From contig JAPOXK010000027.1 of NCBI GenBank assembly GCA_026707145.1, positions 124,001 to 188,000 of the forward strand: DNA of 64,000 nucleotides, written 5' to 3'. The notes under the pieces are model-generated. The model had not been told where the DNA came from, ran no database searches, and saw nothing but the letters and a program-made list of their open reading frames with translations. Below are positions 53,539 to 62,927 of this stretch, in pieces (the stretch's first letter is position 1; each line of letters opens with the position of its first letter). The position numbers were made by a program, and so were the translations under genes. Source of the stretch: Chloroflexota bacterium. GTDB lineage: Bacteria > Chloroflexota > Dehalococcoidia > Bin125.

Positions 53539-54177
53539 GTGCGCCTAGGCATCATCTCCGACATCCACTGCAATATTGAGGCGCTGGACACCGCCCTTGC
53601 CCGCATGGGCCCCGTCGATGAGCTGCTCTGCGCTGGCGATGCCGTCTACCAGTTCCGCTTCAGCAACGAGGTCGTCGCCCGCCTGCGCGAGCGCGGCGCC
53701 CGCTTCATCCTCGGCAACCATGAAGAGATCCTCTTGAGCGCCGCGGGCGTACGCGCGCGTGAGTCCCCCAAGGTCGATCGGGAGTTGCTCGCCTGGACCA
53801 GTGCCCATCCCAACACGCTGCGCACCACGCTCAACGGCAAGACCCTCTTCATGTTTCACGCGACGCCTTGGGCGCCCTACCGCGACTACCTCTACCCTTC
53901 CAGCGCCGATCTGCAGAAGCTCGCCCAGTTAGAGGCGGACTTCGTGATCTACGGCCACACGCACTACCAGCTGGAGCGGCGTATCGGCGATGCCTTGGTG
54001 ATTAACCCCGGCTCGGCCGGCGAGCCCCGCGATCCGCATAACGGCTTCCAGCTCTCTTACGCGGTGTTGGATACGATCGACGAGTCCGTGACCTTCGATA
54101 ACTTTCCTGATCCCACCCGCGTGGTCGCGCGGCACTCCGGCGTCTCCCCCCCGCCCGGAGCATCCGATGCCCGATAG
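53539..54177 (+). CDS. Metallophosphoesterase (YfcE-like)
   Basis: 212 residues with the calcineurin-like motifs ISDIHCNIEAL (DxH), CAGDAVY (GD), LGNHEE (GNHE), FHATPW and YGHTHYQ (GHxH), closed by INPGSAGEPRD. It resembles the YfcE family of cyclic or aryl phosphodiesterases. GTG 53539 is the start. It lies between the CbbQ-like and CbbO-like genes and overlaps the latter by eleven bases, so it is very likely produced with them, which is unusual for this module. Confidence 0.88.
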   Translation: MRLGIISDIHCNIEALDTALARMGPVDELLCAGDAVYQFRFSNEVVARLRERGARFILGNHEEILLSAAGVRARESPKVDRELLAWTSAHPNTLRTTLNGKTLFMFHATPWAPYRDYLYPSSADLQKLAQLEADFVIYGHTHYQLERRIGDALVINPGSAGEPRDPHNGFQLSYAVLDTIDESVTFDNFPDPTRVVARHSGVSPPPGASDAR

Positions 54178-57100
54178 TCCTCGCCCACACTCCCCCAAGC
54201 CCGGCGCCCCGGAGCCCGCCCTGGCCGCTATCCGTGAGGCGCTCGCCACCTTCCCGCCACCGCTCTTGCAGGAATTCGACGAAGCCTGCACCCAGCTCCA
54301 GGAGCGCCTGGACGCGGACGCCCTCCTTGCTTGGGCGGACGAGGGTCTCGCGGTCGCCCGCCATTCCCTCCGTGCCTGGGAAGCCGCCAGCGTCTACTGT
54401 CGCGTCAGCGCCGCCGTGCTCGACCAACTGCCCCTCTCCCACTTCCAAGCCTGGGCGGGCAGTGGCCGTGATCTCGCCGCCGATTCCCCCGCGCTTGCTG
54501 CGGCCTACTTCCGCGCCAGCCCCACCGCGCTTCCGCACCTTGCCCCCGCACAAGCGCCCGACTGGGCCGAGCAGGGCCGCCTGCTTTACCGCGGTACCTG
54601 GAAGTCGGGCTCCCTCGCCGCGCAGTATTTCGACGTCAGCCCCGCCATTCTCTCGCAGCTGCCCCTCGGCCAGACACGCCTCCTCGTCGAATTGATCGAT
54701 GCCCTCGCTGGTCACTCCTACGAGCTGGCCAGCGCTTGCCTGGGCATGTCCGCCGCCGTCCTTGGCGAGCTCGACCGCGCCGATCGGGCTCCCGTCCTCG
54801 AATTCGGATCGATCGTCGCCAACACGGCCTGGGCCGACGCGCGCAACTACTTTGAGCGCAGCCCCGGCGCCATCAAGCGCGTCGATCCCCAGCAGCGCGC
54901 GCGCTTCCTCGCGCTCTCCGGCCGCGTCGCGCTGATGGTGGGGCGGCAAGGCCACCCCTATTTCCTCGATGCAGCCGCGGCGCTGGCGGAAGCCGATGAC
55001 GCCGTGCACGGTCGCGTCATCGCTCTCGCCGAGCAATTGCTTCCCCACTCCGGCCTCGCCGCGATGGAGTTCATCAAATCGTCGCCCGCCGTCCTTGCGC
55101 GCGTCAGCCACGACGATCTCGCCCGCTGGCATGCGCAGGGCTTGGCCATCCTGCAGAAGAGCGCGGCGGGCGGGGAGGCCTTCTTCCGCCTGGAGTCCGC
55201 CAAAGGGGAAGAGGTCATCCAGGGGCTCTCCTCCCGCGTGGAGCTCGAGAACGTCGCCGAGCTGATCCGGCTCTACTGTCGCGCGCTCACCGGCGCCGAC
55301 GTGGCCGTCCTCCCGCTCGACGCCCTCGCCGAGCGTGGGGTCGGCTGGGTCAGTCAGAGCAGTCCCACGACGGAAGGCACGGCCATCTACCTGCCCGCGG
55401 TCGTCGAGGAGCACAACGACAAAGCGCTGAACTTCTCGATCTACAAGGTCTTCGCGACACACCAAGCGGGGCGGTTGGAATTTGACTCCTTCCACTTCCG
55501 CTTCGCCCGCCCGGCCACCCTCTTCGACGATCGCCGCCTCACGCGCGCCCCGGCCCGCGACGGTGAGCCTGCCCTCACGGACATGGAGCGCTTTTTCGAT
55601 CTCTTCGACGATCGCCGCCTCATCGCCGATCTCTTCACGATCGTCGAGGACACCCGCATCGATACCATCCTCCGCCGGGAGTATCCCGGCGTCCGTACGG
55701 CCTTCGAGCGCTTGCAGCGGGCCGCCGTCGTCCGCCGCCGTGCTCTTGAAACCATGCCCGTCCGCGAAGCCGCCGTCGAAAATCTCGTCCGCCTGAGCCT
55801 GGATGCCGGCGATACGATCCAGTGGCCCCCCGAGATCGCGGCGCTCATCAAGACCCCGCTTCGGATCCTCGCTCGGATACGCGACGGCGACGCCTCCGTC
55901 GAAGATTCTGCCGAAGCCGCTCTCCGCCTCTACGAGTGGATCGCTTCGATTCCCAACGTTCAGCTTGACGAGTCGCAGTGGCTCCCCGCTGATCCGCCCG
56001 AAGAAGAGGTCACGGAAGAGCAGGACGTGCCACAGGGTGATGAGTCCCTCAGCGCTCCCGCCGCGACGACCGCGTCCCTGAGCGGTCGCAGCCCGCAGGC
56101 CTACCAGAGCCCCGAACCCGTCGACTTCCGCGGCGACTTCAAACCCGAGCTCGTGCAGATGCTGCTCCAGATGCGTGGCGAGGGTATGGACGAGGGCGAG
56201 CCTGTCCCTATCACCCCCGAGCAGCTCAAGGAGCTCATTGAGAAGAGCGCGGAGATCGAGTTCACGGAGGACGACGACGGCGATCTCGACGGCGCGGTCT
56301 CCACCATGCTGGACAACCTGATGGAGGAGATGGCCGGCACCCGCGTTCCCTCCGATACCCCGGGGCAGCAGCTCCAAGGCGACTACGCCTCCAGCCACGA
56401 CCCCGGTGACGCGTCGCTTCCCGACGACCCCCAGTCCTTCTTTTACGACGAGTGGGACTTCCGCGCGAACGACTACAAGCCCCGCTGGTGCCGCCTGCAG
56501 CAGCGCACGCTCCCAGGCGGGGAGGTCGACTTCTACAATCACACGCTCAGCGAGAACGCCGCTCTTGTGCAGGAAACGCGCAAGCAGTTCGAGCTGCTCC
56601 GGCCCGAGCTCTTCCGCAAGATCAAGCATCTTCCCGATGGCGAGGAGTTCGACCTCGACGCCGTGGTCGAATGGATCGTCCAGCGAGCCGCTGGCGCTCC
56701 CACGGACTCCAATCTCTTTTATCGCCGCAACAAGATCGAACGTGACGTCACCGTGGGTTTCCTCCTCGATATGTCCGCCAGCACCGATGAAGAGATCCAT
56801 CGCCGCAAGCGCTTCGGTGCGGACGACGCCGCCTTCGACGACGACCCGCGTAAGTACTTCACCTGGTGGGCCCAGAAGCGTGCCCGGGAGGCTGGCCAGC
56901 CCTCCAAACGCATCATCGACCTCGAAAAGGACGCTATCGTCCTCCTCACCGAAGCTCTCGAGTCCATCGGCGACATGTACGGCATCTACGGCTTTAGCGG
57001 CTACGGCCGGGACAACGTCGAGTTCTACGTCATCAAGGACATAGAGGAGCCCTTCTCAGATGGCATCAAGAAGCGCATCGATAAAATCACCCCCGTGCGC

Positions 57101-57433
57101 TCGACCCGTATGGGTCCCGCCATCCGTCACGCCATCGTCAAGCTGAAGGAGGCGCGCTCGAAGGTCCGCATTCTCGTCGTGATCTCCGACGGCCGTCCCC
57201 AAGACCATGGCTACGGCCGCGACCGTACCGAAAAGGAGTACGCCATCCACGACACCAAGATGGCGCTCACCGAGGCCCGCCGCGAGGGCGTTACGCCCTT
57301 CTGCCTCACCGTCGACCGGCAAGGCCACGATTACCTTCAAGAGATGTGCCAAGACATGGGCTACGAAGTCGTTAGCGACATCGCCTCCCTGCCCCGCCAC
57401 CTCCCCGCCCTCTACCGCCGCCTCACCCGCTAG
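54167..57433 (+). CDS. CbbO/NorD-type VWA protein with N-terminal helical repeats
   Basis: 1088 residues. The N-terminal part (to about residue 360) has about seven repeats of a helical unit whose core is a Tyr/Phe-Phe-x-x-Ser-Pro-x-x-Leu pattern (YFRASPTALPHL, YFDVSPAILSQL, YFERSPGAIKRV). A central domain follows, then an acidic linker (EEEVTEEQDVPQGDES), and the C-terminal VWA domain from about residue 860. Its metal site is DMSAS (D868, S870, S872) with TRMGPAIRHA and ISDGRP. It is the co-chaperone of the CbbQ-like ATPase. No Rubisco, nitric oxide reductase or gas-vesicle genes, its usual targets, are in the window. Confidence 0.9.
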   Translation: MPDSPRPHSPKPGAPEPALAAIREALATFPPPLLQEFDEACTQLQERLDADALLAWADEGLAVARHSLRAWEAASVYCRVSAAVLDQLPLSHFQAWAGSGRDLAADSPALAAAYFRASPTALPHLAPAQAPDWAEQGRLLYRGTWKSGSLAAQYFDVSPAILSQLPLGQTRLLVELIDALAGHSYELASACLGMSAAVLGELDRADRAPVLEFGSIVANTAWADARNYFERSPGAIKRVDPQQRARFLALSGRVALMVGRQGHPYFLDAAAALAEADDAVHGRVIALAEQLLPHSGLAAMEFIKSSPAVLARVSHDDLARWHAQGLAILQKSAAGGEAFFRLESAKGEEVIQGLSSRVELENVAELIRLYCRALTGADVAVLPLDALAERGVGWVSQSSPTTEGTAIYLPAVVEEHNDKALNFSIYKVFATHQAGRLEFDSFHFRFARPATLFDDRRLTRAPARDGEPALTDMERFFDLFDDRRLIADLFTIVEDTRIDTILRREYPGVRTAFERLQRAAVVRRRALETMPVREAAVENLVRLSLDAGDTIQWPPEIAALIKTPLRILARIRDGDASVEDSAEAALRLYEWIASIPNVQLDESQWLPADPPEEEVTEEQDVPQGDESLSAPAATTASLSGRSPQAYQSPEPVDFRGDFKPELVQMLLQMRGEGMDEGEPVPITPEQLKELIEKSAEIEFTEDDDGDLDGAVSTMLDNLMEEMAGTRVPSDTPGQQLQGDYASSHDPGDASLPDDPQSFFYDEWDFRANDYKPRWCRLQQRTLPGGEVDFYNHTLSENAALVQETRKQFELLRPELFRKIKHLPDGEEFDLDAVVEWIVQRAAGAPTDSNLFYRRNKIERDVTVGFLLDMSASTDEEIHRRKRFGADDAAFDDDPRKYFTWWAQKRAREAGQPSKRIIDLEKDAIVLLTEALESIGDMYGIYGFSGYGRDNVEFYVIKDIEEPFSDGIKKRIDKITPVRSTRMGPAIRHAIVKLKEARSKVRILVVISDGRPQDHGYGRDRTEKEYAIHDTKMALTEARREGVTPFCLTVDRQGHDYLQEMCQDMGYEVVSDIASLPRHLPALYRRLTR

Positions 57434-58445
57434 GCGCCGCCGCGATCCGGATCACTCCGTCCTCGCGATGCTCCTCGACCAGCCCTGCGACGATCAGAGC
57501 GTCGATCAGCCCGATGATCTCCGCCAGCGCCTGCCGGATCCGGCCGTCCGGCAGATGCGGGAAGAAGCGCTGAAGCGCCTCGTAGGGCGTCAGCGGTTCC
57601 CACTCGACCTCGCGCAAGATCCTGCCTTGCCGCTTGGCGCGCCGCGCCGCCGTCCGCTCGGCCGCGCCGGCGACGTCCGGCGTTGCCTCGCCGTGTCCCG
57701 GATACAGATGCGTCGCACCCAGTGATCGCACCCGCTGTAGCGAGCGCCCTTGCTCGGGCAGGCTCCGCATCCGTTCCTCGTAGCGGTGGTTGAAGAAGTG
57801 AATCCCGGGCGTTGATGTCGTCCGCGGCAGCAAGTGATCGCCGCTGAACAGGGCGCCGCTGGCTTCCTCGTAATAGACCGAGTCGCCGGGGGTATGGCCC
57901 GGCGTCGGCACGAAGCGCAACGCGCGCTCCCCCACCGATACCACGTCCCCCGCCCGCAGCGTCCGGTCAGGACGAAACGGTGTCGCCCACAACATGCCCG
58001 GCCAGCGCTTGCTCGGCAGCTTTTCCGGAGGCGATCGCCGCCAGGCGGCCAGCTGCTCCGGATGAGGCGGGTAGTGCTGGCGCAGCACCGTCAGCCGCTC
58101 CTCCGGAACCCCGCACTCGGCCAGCAAGCGCAGCACCAGATCCGAGTCGTACCAGCCGACCGCCAACCCCGCCGCGAAACGCTCTACCTCATCCGCCGAC
58201 CCGCACACCTCCGCGCCCAGCTCCTGCCACCGCGCAGCCAGCCCCGCGTGATCCACGTGCGCATGCGTGACCACGACCCGCCGCACTTGCTCGGGCCGGT
58301 AGCCGTATCCGTCGAGCTGCGTCACCAGCTCGTTCCACGAGCCGGGGTAGTCCGGCCCCGCGTCGACGAGCAACAGCCCCTCTTTGGAGGGCAGCGCGTA
58401 GATCCAGTTCGCACCCAACGCGATTGGGAGAGCGGTGGTTTGCAT
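57423..58445 (-). CDS. MBL-fold metallo-hydrolase
   Basis: 340 residues. The metallo-beta-lactamase motif THAHVDHAG, PTPGHTPGDSVYYEEASGALFSGDHLLPR and YPGHGE, with a C-terminal winged-helix-like region (LTPYEALQRFFPHLPDGRIRQALAEIIGLIDALIVAGLVEEHREDGVIRI), resemble the hydrolases linked to acyl-CoA or thioester substrates. ATG 58445 gives the family start MQTTALPIALGANWIYAL. It converges with the VWA gene, their ends overlapping by eleven bases. The substrate is unknown. Confidence 0.88.
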   Translation of the reverse strand: MQTTALPIALGANWIYALPSKEGLLLVDAGPDYPGSWNELVTQLDGYGYRPEQVRRVVVTHAHVDHAGLAARWQELGAEVCGSADEVERFAAGLAVGWYDSDLVLRLLAECGVPEERLTVLRQHYPPHPEQLAAWRRSPPEKLPSKRWPGMLWATPFRPDRTLRAGDVVSVGERALRFVPTPGHTPGDSVYYEEASGALFSGDHLLPRTTSTPGIHFFNHRYEERMRSLPEQGRSLQRVRSLGATHLYPGHGEATPDVAGAAERTAARRAKRQGRILREVEWEPLTPYEALQRFFPHLPDGRIRQALAEIIGLIDALIVAGLVEEHREDGVIRIAAAPSG

Positions 58446-58658
58446 GCCGTCTCTACTAGGAACGCCGCTGTCCGCGCCGCGCGGCGGATCGGCGCACGGA
58501 GGGCATTGGCGTCGGCAATGCCACCCCGCCGTGGTCAACGGTACCATGCGTATCGCTGGCTCTGACCGTTCGGGGATCGTTCGCAGGGCGTGCAATGCCA
58601 GCGTGGCGCGATAACGGTATCCCGCGGCTCGACGCCGGGCCGCTCGCTCGGCGTGTGG

Positions 58659-59903
58659 CTAGCTCTTCGCGCGCAGCTCGCCCAGCGCTGCTCTGCGGAT
58701 CAGCAGCAGCGCCGTCGTCACCGCCCGGCGTTTGATCGCCTCGCGGCTCTGGGCGAAGACGAATCCTCCGTGCCCCGACGCCTCCGGCGTCTCGATCGCG
58801 ACCTCGATCGTCCCCACCGGCGCGCCATCGTGGGGTTCCGGGCCCGCCACGCCCGTGACCCCGACCCCCACGTCCGCGTCCAGCTCTGCGCGCGCCGCCG
58901 CCGCCATCGCGCGCGCCGTCGCCTCGCTCACTACTCCATGCGCCGCGATCACCTGGGCCGGCACCCCGTACTGCTGCTTCGCCTCGGCCGTATACGGCAC
59001 CAGCCCGCCCCGGAAGTATGCGCTCGATCCAGGCACGTCCGTGATCGCGCTGGCCAGCAACCCCCCCGTGCAAGACTCCATCACCGCGAGCGTGAGCCCT
59101 TTCTCCTTGAGCAGCGCGCCCGCGGCCTGCGCCAGGGTGTCGTCGTCCGCGCCCCACACCGCCGTTCCGAACAGCGCCCGCACCTCCGCTTCCACCGGTG
59201 CGATCAACCCCTGCGCCGCCGCCGTCGACGCTGCCTTGGCCGTCAGCCGCAGATGCACGCCGTCGCCTTTGGCGTACACGCCGATCGTCGGGTTGCGGCT
59301 CTCCAGCAGCGGCGCAACCGTCTCGTCCACGACCCCCTCCCCGATCCCCACCGTCTTCAGCGTGCGACTGACGATCACCGTTCCCTCGCTGCGCTCGGCC
59401 AGCCGCGGGCGCACATCCCGCTCCCACATCCCGGACAGCTCCGCCGGCGGGCCGGGCATGGCCACTACGATCTTGCCGTCCCGCTCCACCCACCAGCCGG
59501 GCGCCGTCCCTCGTGGGTTGGGGATCGCCGTGGCCGACGGGATCAGCATCGCCTGCTTCACGTTCCGCTCCGGCATCCTTAAGTTGCGGCTCGCGAAGAA
59601 TTCGCGCAGCGTGCGCTCCAACCCCGCGTCGACGGACAGCTCCTCACCGAATACCGCCGCGATCGCGGCGCGAGTGATGTCGTCCTCGGTGGGCCCCAGT
59701 CCTCCCGTCACCAGCACCAGATCGGCCCGTGCCAGCGCCGCGGCGATGGTGTCGCGCAGGCGCGCCAAGTTATCGCCTGCTTGGTGCATGAAATAGAGAT
59801 CGATGCCGAGCGCCGGGAGCCGCTGCGCCAAGTAACGCGCGTTCGTGTCCTGGATCTCGCCAAGCAGAATCTCGGTTCCGACCGACACGATCTCCGCGCG
59901 CAT
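58659..59903 (-). CDS. cinA: CinA-family protein (nicotinamide-nucleotide amidohydrolase)
   Basis: 414 residues. The N-terminal molybdopterin-binding-like domain (AEIVSVGTEILLGEIQDTNARYLAQRL..VTGGLGPTEDDITR) is followed by the PncC domain (LAVMESCTGGLLASAITDVPGSSAYFRGGLVPYTAEAK, VGVTGVAGPEPHDGAPVGTIEVAI). The protein cleaves NMN to nicotinic acid mononucleotide and, in the N-terminal domain, hydrolyses ADP-ribose or NAD-type compounds. Length and motif order are normal. Its start is 25 bases from the ComB-like gene's stop on the same strand. Confidence 0.94.
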   Translation of the reverse strand: MRAEIVSVGTEILLGEIQDTNARYLAQRLPALGIDLYFMHQAGDNLARLRDTIAAALARADLVLVTGGLGPTEDDITRAAIAAVFGEELSVDAGLERTLREFFASRNLRMPERNVKQAMLIPSATAIPNPRGTAPGWWVERDGKIVVAMPGPPAELSGMWERDVRPRLAERSEGTVIVSRTLKTVGIGEGVVDETVAPLLESRNPTIGVYAKGDGVHLRLTAKAASTAAAQGLIAPVEAEVRALFGTAVWGADDDTLAQAAGALLKEKGLTLAVMESCTGGLLASAITDVPGSSAYFRGGLVPYTAEAKQQYGVPAQVIAAHGVVSEATARAMAAAARAELDADVGVGVTGVAGPEPHDGAPVGTIEVAIETPEASGHGGFVFAQSREAIKRRAVTTALLLIRRAALGELRAKS

Positions 59904-59928
59904 CGCATCTCCCTACTCGCCATGCAGC

Positions 59929-60672
59929 TTAGCCGCTGATGATGACTTGTCCCTCCGCGTCGACCAGCGCCCGCGGCACGGCCCGCTCCACATCGAGCTT
60001 CGCAGCGTACGCCAAGTCCGCCGCGAATCCCCGCGCGCGCAGATCGGCCGCGTGCGGCGACTCCTGAAACGCCGCCTTACTGTCTCCGTATGCGTGAAAC
60101 ACCCGGCGCGCGAGCCGCGCTCCCGCGTCGAGCGGGAGTGCCGGGTCGTGGGTGCACAGCCTATCCACCAGCGCTCCCGCCGTGTAGGTGTCCTCGACGG
60201 AGGCTGTCATTCCGCCCCCTTCCCCTCCGCACACGATCGCGATCGCGGACTCGCCGGCAAGTCGGGTCGCGACCGCGCCGCGATTGCGCAGGCAGCAGGC
60301 CAGCGTCTGCCTCGCCGCTGCTGCCAACCGCAGCGCGGGAGTGCCGTTGGTGGTGGCCTGCACCATGTTCCACCCCGAGACATCCAGCGCTTCGAACTCC
60401 GTCGGCGAGTTGCCGAAATCGAACCCCTCCGGGCGCTCCCCTTCCACCTCGCCGCACAGCCGGCTGCCCTGCAAGCGCTCCGCCAGCGCACGCGCTGCCT
60501 CAATGCTTGGGCTGGCGTAGATCGCCGCCACCCCGCCCCGCACTAACGTCGTCATCGTCGTGGTCGCCCGCAGCGTATCGATCAGCACCACCGTCCGCCC
60601 CGCGACCAGATGCGGTGCGGGTGGCGTCAAGTGCACGGCGACAGCTGCCCCGGCCGCCATTTCGCCGACCAT
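59929..60672 (-). CDS. ComB-like 2-phosphosulfolactate phosphatase
   Basis: 247 residues of the ComB family: VVLIDTLRATTTMTTLVRGGVAAIYASPSIEAARALAERL, LCGEVEGERPEGFDFGNSPTEFE, VQATTNGTPALRLAAAA, and ASVEDTYTAGALVDRL. The enzyme removes phosphate from 2-phosphosulfolactate, the second step of coenzyme M synthesis in methanogens; bacterial members have less certain roles (sulfolactate formation is one). ATG 60672 is taken; ATG 60660 is an alternative. It is divergent from pyrF and upstream of cinA. Confidence 0.88.
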   Translation of the reverse strand: MVGEMAAGAAVAVHLTPPAPHLVAGRTVVLIDTLRATTTMTTLVRGGVAAIYASPSIEAARALAERLQGSRLCGEVEGERPEGFDFGNSPTEFEALDVSGWNMVQATTNGTPALRLAAAARQTLACCLRNRGAVATRLAGESAIAIVCGGEGGGMTASVEDTYTAGALVDRLCTHDPALPLDAGARLARRVFHAYGDSKAAFQESPHAADLRARGFAADLAYAAKLDVERAVPRALVDAEGQVIISG

Positions 60673-60753
60673 ACTCGCGCTGCGCCGTCCGCGAAACGCC
60701 CCGCCCCGCGAGGCCGGTACGGCTGTGGAGAATCCGCCCGGTAAGATCACCGC

Positions 60754-61554
60754 ATGAGCTTCCGCGAAACCTTGGCCGCCGCCCGCACCACCAACCGCTC
60801 GCTGCTTTGCGTCGGCCTCGACCCCCGCCTTGGCCTTGACGACGTGCTCCTCTTCAATCGCGCCATCATCGACGCGACGAGCGACCTCGTATGCGCCTAC
60901 AAACCCAACGCGGCCTTCTATGAGGCATCCGGCTCCGAAGGCTGGCGCATCCTGCGCCAGACCATCGCGGCAGTGCCGGATGCCATTCCCGTCATCCTTG
61001 ACGGGAAGCGCGGCGATATCCCCAATAGCGCCGCCGCGTACGCCGCCGCCGCCTTCGACGAGCTTGGTGCGGATGCGATCACGGTCAGCCCCTATATGGG
61101 CGGCGACGCGCTGCGTCCCTTTCTCGCTCGCCCGGACCGCGCCGCCTTCGTACTCTGTCGCACCTCCAATCCTGGCGCCGCCGATCTGCAGGATCTCGAC
61201 GTGGGCGGAGAGCCGCTCTACCTGCGTGTTGCGCAGCTCGCGATGGAATGGGGCGCCGAACACGGCAACAGCGGCCTCGTTGTCGGCGCCGCCGACCCTG
61301 CGGCGCTGCGAGCCGTGCGCGCGCGCTGTCCCACCCTGCCCATCCTCGTCCCCGGCATCGGCGCGCAGGGCGGCGACCTCGAAGCGTCCCTCGCGGCTGG
61401 CCTCGACGCCGGGGGCGCGGGGCTCCTCATTACGGCCTCCCGATCCGTCCTCTACGCTTCGCAGGGTCCCGATTTTGCGGATGCTGCGCGGGCGGCGGCG
61501 ATGCGCCTGCGCGACGCGATCAACGCAGCGCTTCCCCCGTTCGATCCCCCATGA
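60754..61554 (+). CDS. pyrF: Orotidine 5'-phosphate decarboxylase (type 2)
   Basis: 266 residues: LLCVGLDPRL, catalytic VILDGKRGDIPNSAAAYA (the DGKRGDI active-site Asp-Lys-Asp set), VSPYMGGDALRPFL, and LVPGIGAQGGDLEASLAAGLDAGGAGLLITASRSVLYA. This is the long (type 2, mycobacterial-like) form. It makes UMP from OMP. Its stop overlaps the next transporter start (ATGA). Other pyrimidine genes are not in the window. Confidence 0.95.
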   Translation: MSFRETLAAARTTNRSLLCVGLDPRLGLDDVLLFNRAIIDATSDLVCAYKPNAAFYEASGSEGWRILRQTIAAVPDAIPVILDGKRGDIPNSAAAYAAAAFDELGADAITVSPYMGGDALRPFLARPDRAAFVLCRTSNPGAADLQDLDVGGEPLYLRVAQLAMEWGAEHGNSGLVVGAADPAALRAVRARCPTLPILVPGIGAQGGDLEASLAAGLDAGGAGLLITASRSVLYASQGPDFADAARAAAMRLRDAINAALPPFDPP

Positions 61555-62927
61555 TGCAGTTCGCGACCGGCGCGGCCCCCGAGGGCGATCCGGGCGCCGA
61601 AGCTTCGGAATCCGCACACTCGCCCGTCTACCTGAACCGCGATTTCCGTGTCCTCTGGCTCGCCCGCACCCTCGGCCAGATCGCTTCCAACACCGCTCAG
61701 TTCGGCTCGCTCATCGCCATCGCCCAGCTCACCAGCTCGGGCCTCGAGATCAGCCTCCTCGTGCTCCTGTGGGTCCTCCCCTCCGCCGTCCTCGGCGTGG
61801 TTGCGGGCTCCGTGATCGATGCCGTTCCCAAGCGCTGGACGCTCCTCGCCGCCAATGCCCTGCGTGCCGGCGTCTGCTTTGTGTTCGTTCTCAGCACGCA
61901 AGGCGTCGTCGAGATCTACTTCTTGGCGGCCCTGCTTGCGATGCTCGCCCCCTTCGTCGGCCCGGCTGAGTCCGCGCTCGTTCCCACGCTCGTCGGGAAG
62001 GCCGAGCTCACCAGCGCCAACGCCTTCCTCAACCTCATGCGCTACCTTGCGCAGATCGCGGGGCTTGCGATCCTCGCTCCGCTGCTCGCCGAGCTCGCTG
62101 GCATTGGTGCGCTCTTTGTGGTCACCGCCATCTTCTTCTCCGCGGCCGCCATCTACGCCGCCGTGATCCCCGGCGGTTCCGGGAGGCTCGCCCCTCGCTT
62201 CCCGGACGAAGCCTCACGCTGGGGCAAGCAGGCCTTTCTCGAAGCGCTCGATTTCCTCAAGCAGGACCGCATCGTCTTTCGCGCCGCCGTCCAGCTCACC
62301 CTCCTCGCCGCTACCATTCCCTTGCTCGCCGCGCTGATGCCCGTCTACTTGCAGGAGGTGCTGGGCCAAGAGGTGAGCGACCTTCCGATCGTGCTCTTGC
62401 CCGGCGTGATCGGCATGCTCGTCGGGCTGCGCCTCGTTTCCTCCCTCGCCCGCCGCCGTGACGCCGCTTGGCTGGGCACGGCCGGCATCGTTGGCTTCAT
62501 CGCCGCTCTCTTGCTGCTCGCCTTTATCGACGGCGTCGATGCCACGATCGGGGCTCTCTTCAGCTTCAGCGACCAGGGTCTCGGCCCGCTCCCCGACATC
62601 AGCGCCAAGTCGCAGATGGTGATGCTGATCGCCTTCCCACTGGGATTTGCCCTCTCGGTCGTCAATGTCGCCGCCAACGTCGTTCTCAATGAACGGGTGC
62701 CCTTGCTCATGCAGGGGCGTATCTTCTCCGTCCAGAGCTTGATGTCCAGCCTCGCCTCCATCGGTCCGCTCCTCGTGGGAGGGGCGTTGGCCGAAGTCGT
62801 GGACGTGCGCATCGTCCTTGCCTTGGCGCCGTTGCTGTTGGTCTACGCCTGGGCCTACGCCCAATGGGGCAAAGCCGATCCCTTGAATCTCACGCGACGC
62901 TTGCGCCGCGTTCGCTCCGTGCCGTGA
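61551..62927 (+). CDS. MFS transporter (EntS/MFS_3-like)
   Basis: 458 residues. After a 25-residue polar start it has YLNRDFRVLWLARTLGQIASNTAQFGSLIAIAQLTSSGLEISLLVLLWVLPSAVLGVVAGSVIDAVPKRW, the first helices and the loop 2-3 region of the enterobactin-exporter-like MFS group, and about twelve helices in all. It overlaps pyrF upstream and the next MFS gene downstream (GTGA), so it is in one operon with both. An extra hydrophilic loop (ALFSFSDQGLGPLPDISAKSQ) precedes helix 10 or so. The substrate is unknown. Confidence 0.88.
   Translation: MMQFATGAAPEGDPGAEASESAHSPVYLNRDFRVLWLARTLGQIASNTAQFGSLIAIAQLTSSGLEISLLVLLWVLPSAVLGVVAGSVIDAVPKRWTLLAANALRAGVCFVFVLSTQGVVEIYFLAALLAMLAPFVGPAESALVPTLVGKAELTSANAFLNLMRYLAQIAGLAILAPLLAELAGIGALFVVTAIFFSAAAIYAAVIPGGSGRLAPRFPDEASRWGKQAFLEALDFLKQDRIVFRAAVQLTLLAATIPLLAALMPVYLQEVLGQEVSDLPIVLLPGVIGMLVGLRLVSSLARRRDAAWLGTAGIVGFIAALLLLAFIDGVDATIGALFSFSDQGLGPLPDISAKSQMVMLIAFPLGFALSVVNVAANVVLNERVPLLMQGRIFSVQSLMSSLASIGPLLVGGALAEVVDVRIVLALAPLLLVYAWAYAQWGKADPLNLTRRLRRVRSVP

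Noticed and set aside
54002-56800. Very long open frame (932 codons) on the minus strand across the VWA gene
   Set aside because: It is antisense to a clear CbbO-type gene; high GC content with few T/A-rich stops leaves long shadow frames. The translation is repetitive Gly/Ala/Glu/Leu without a recognisable family.
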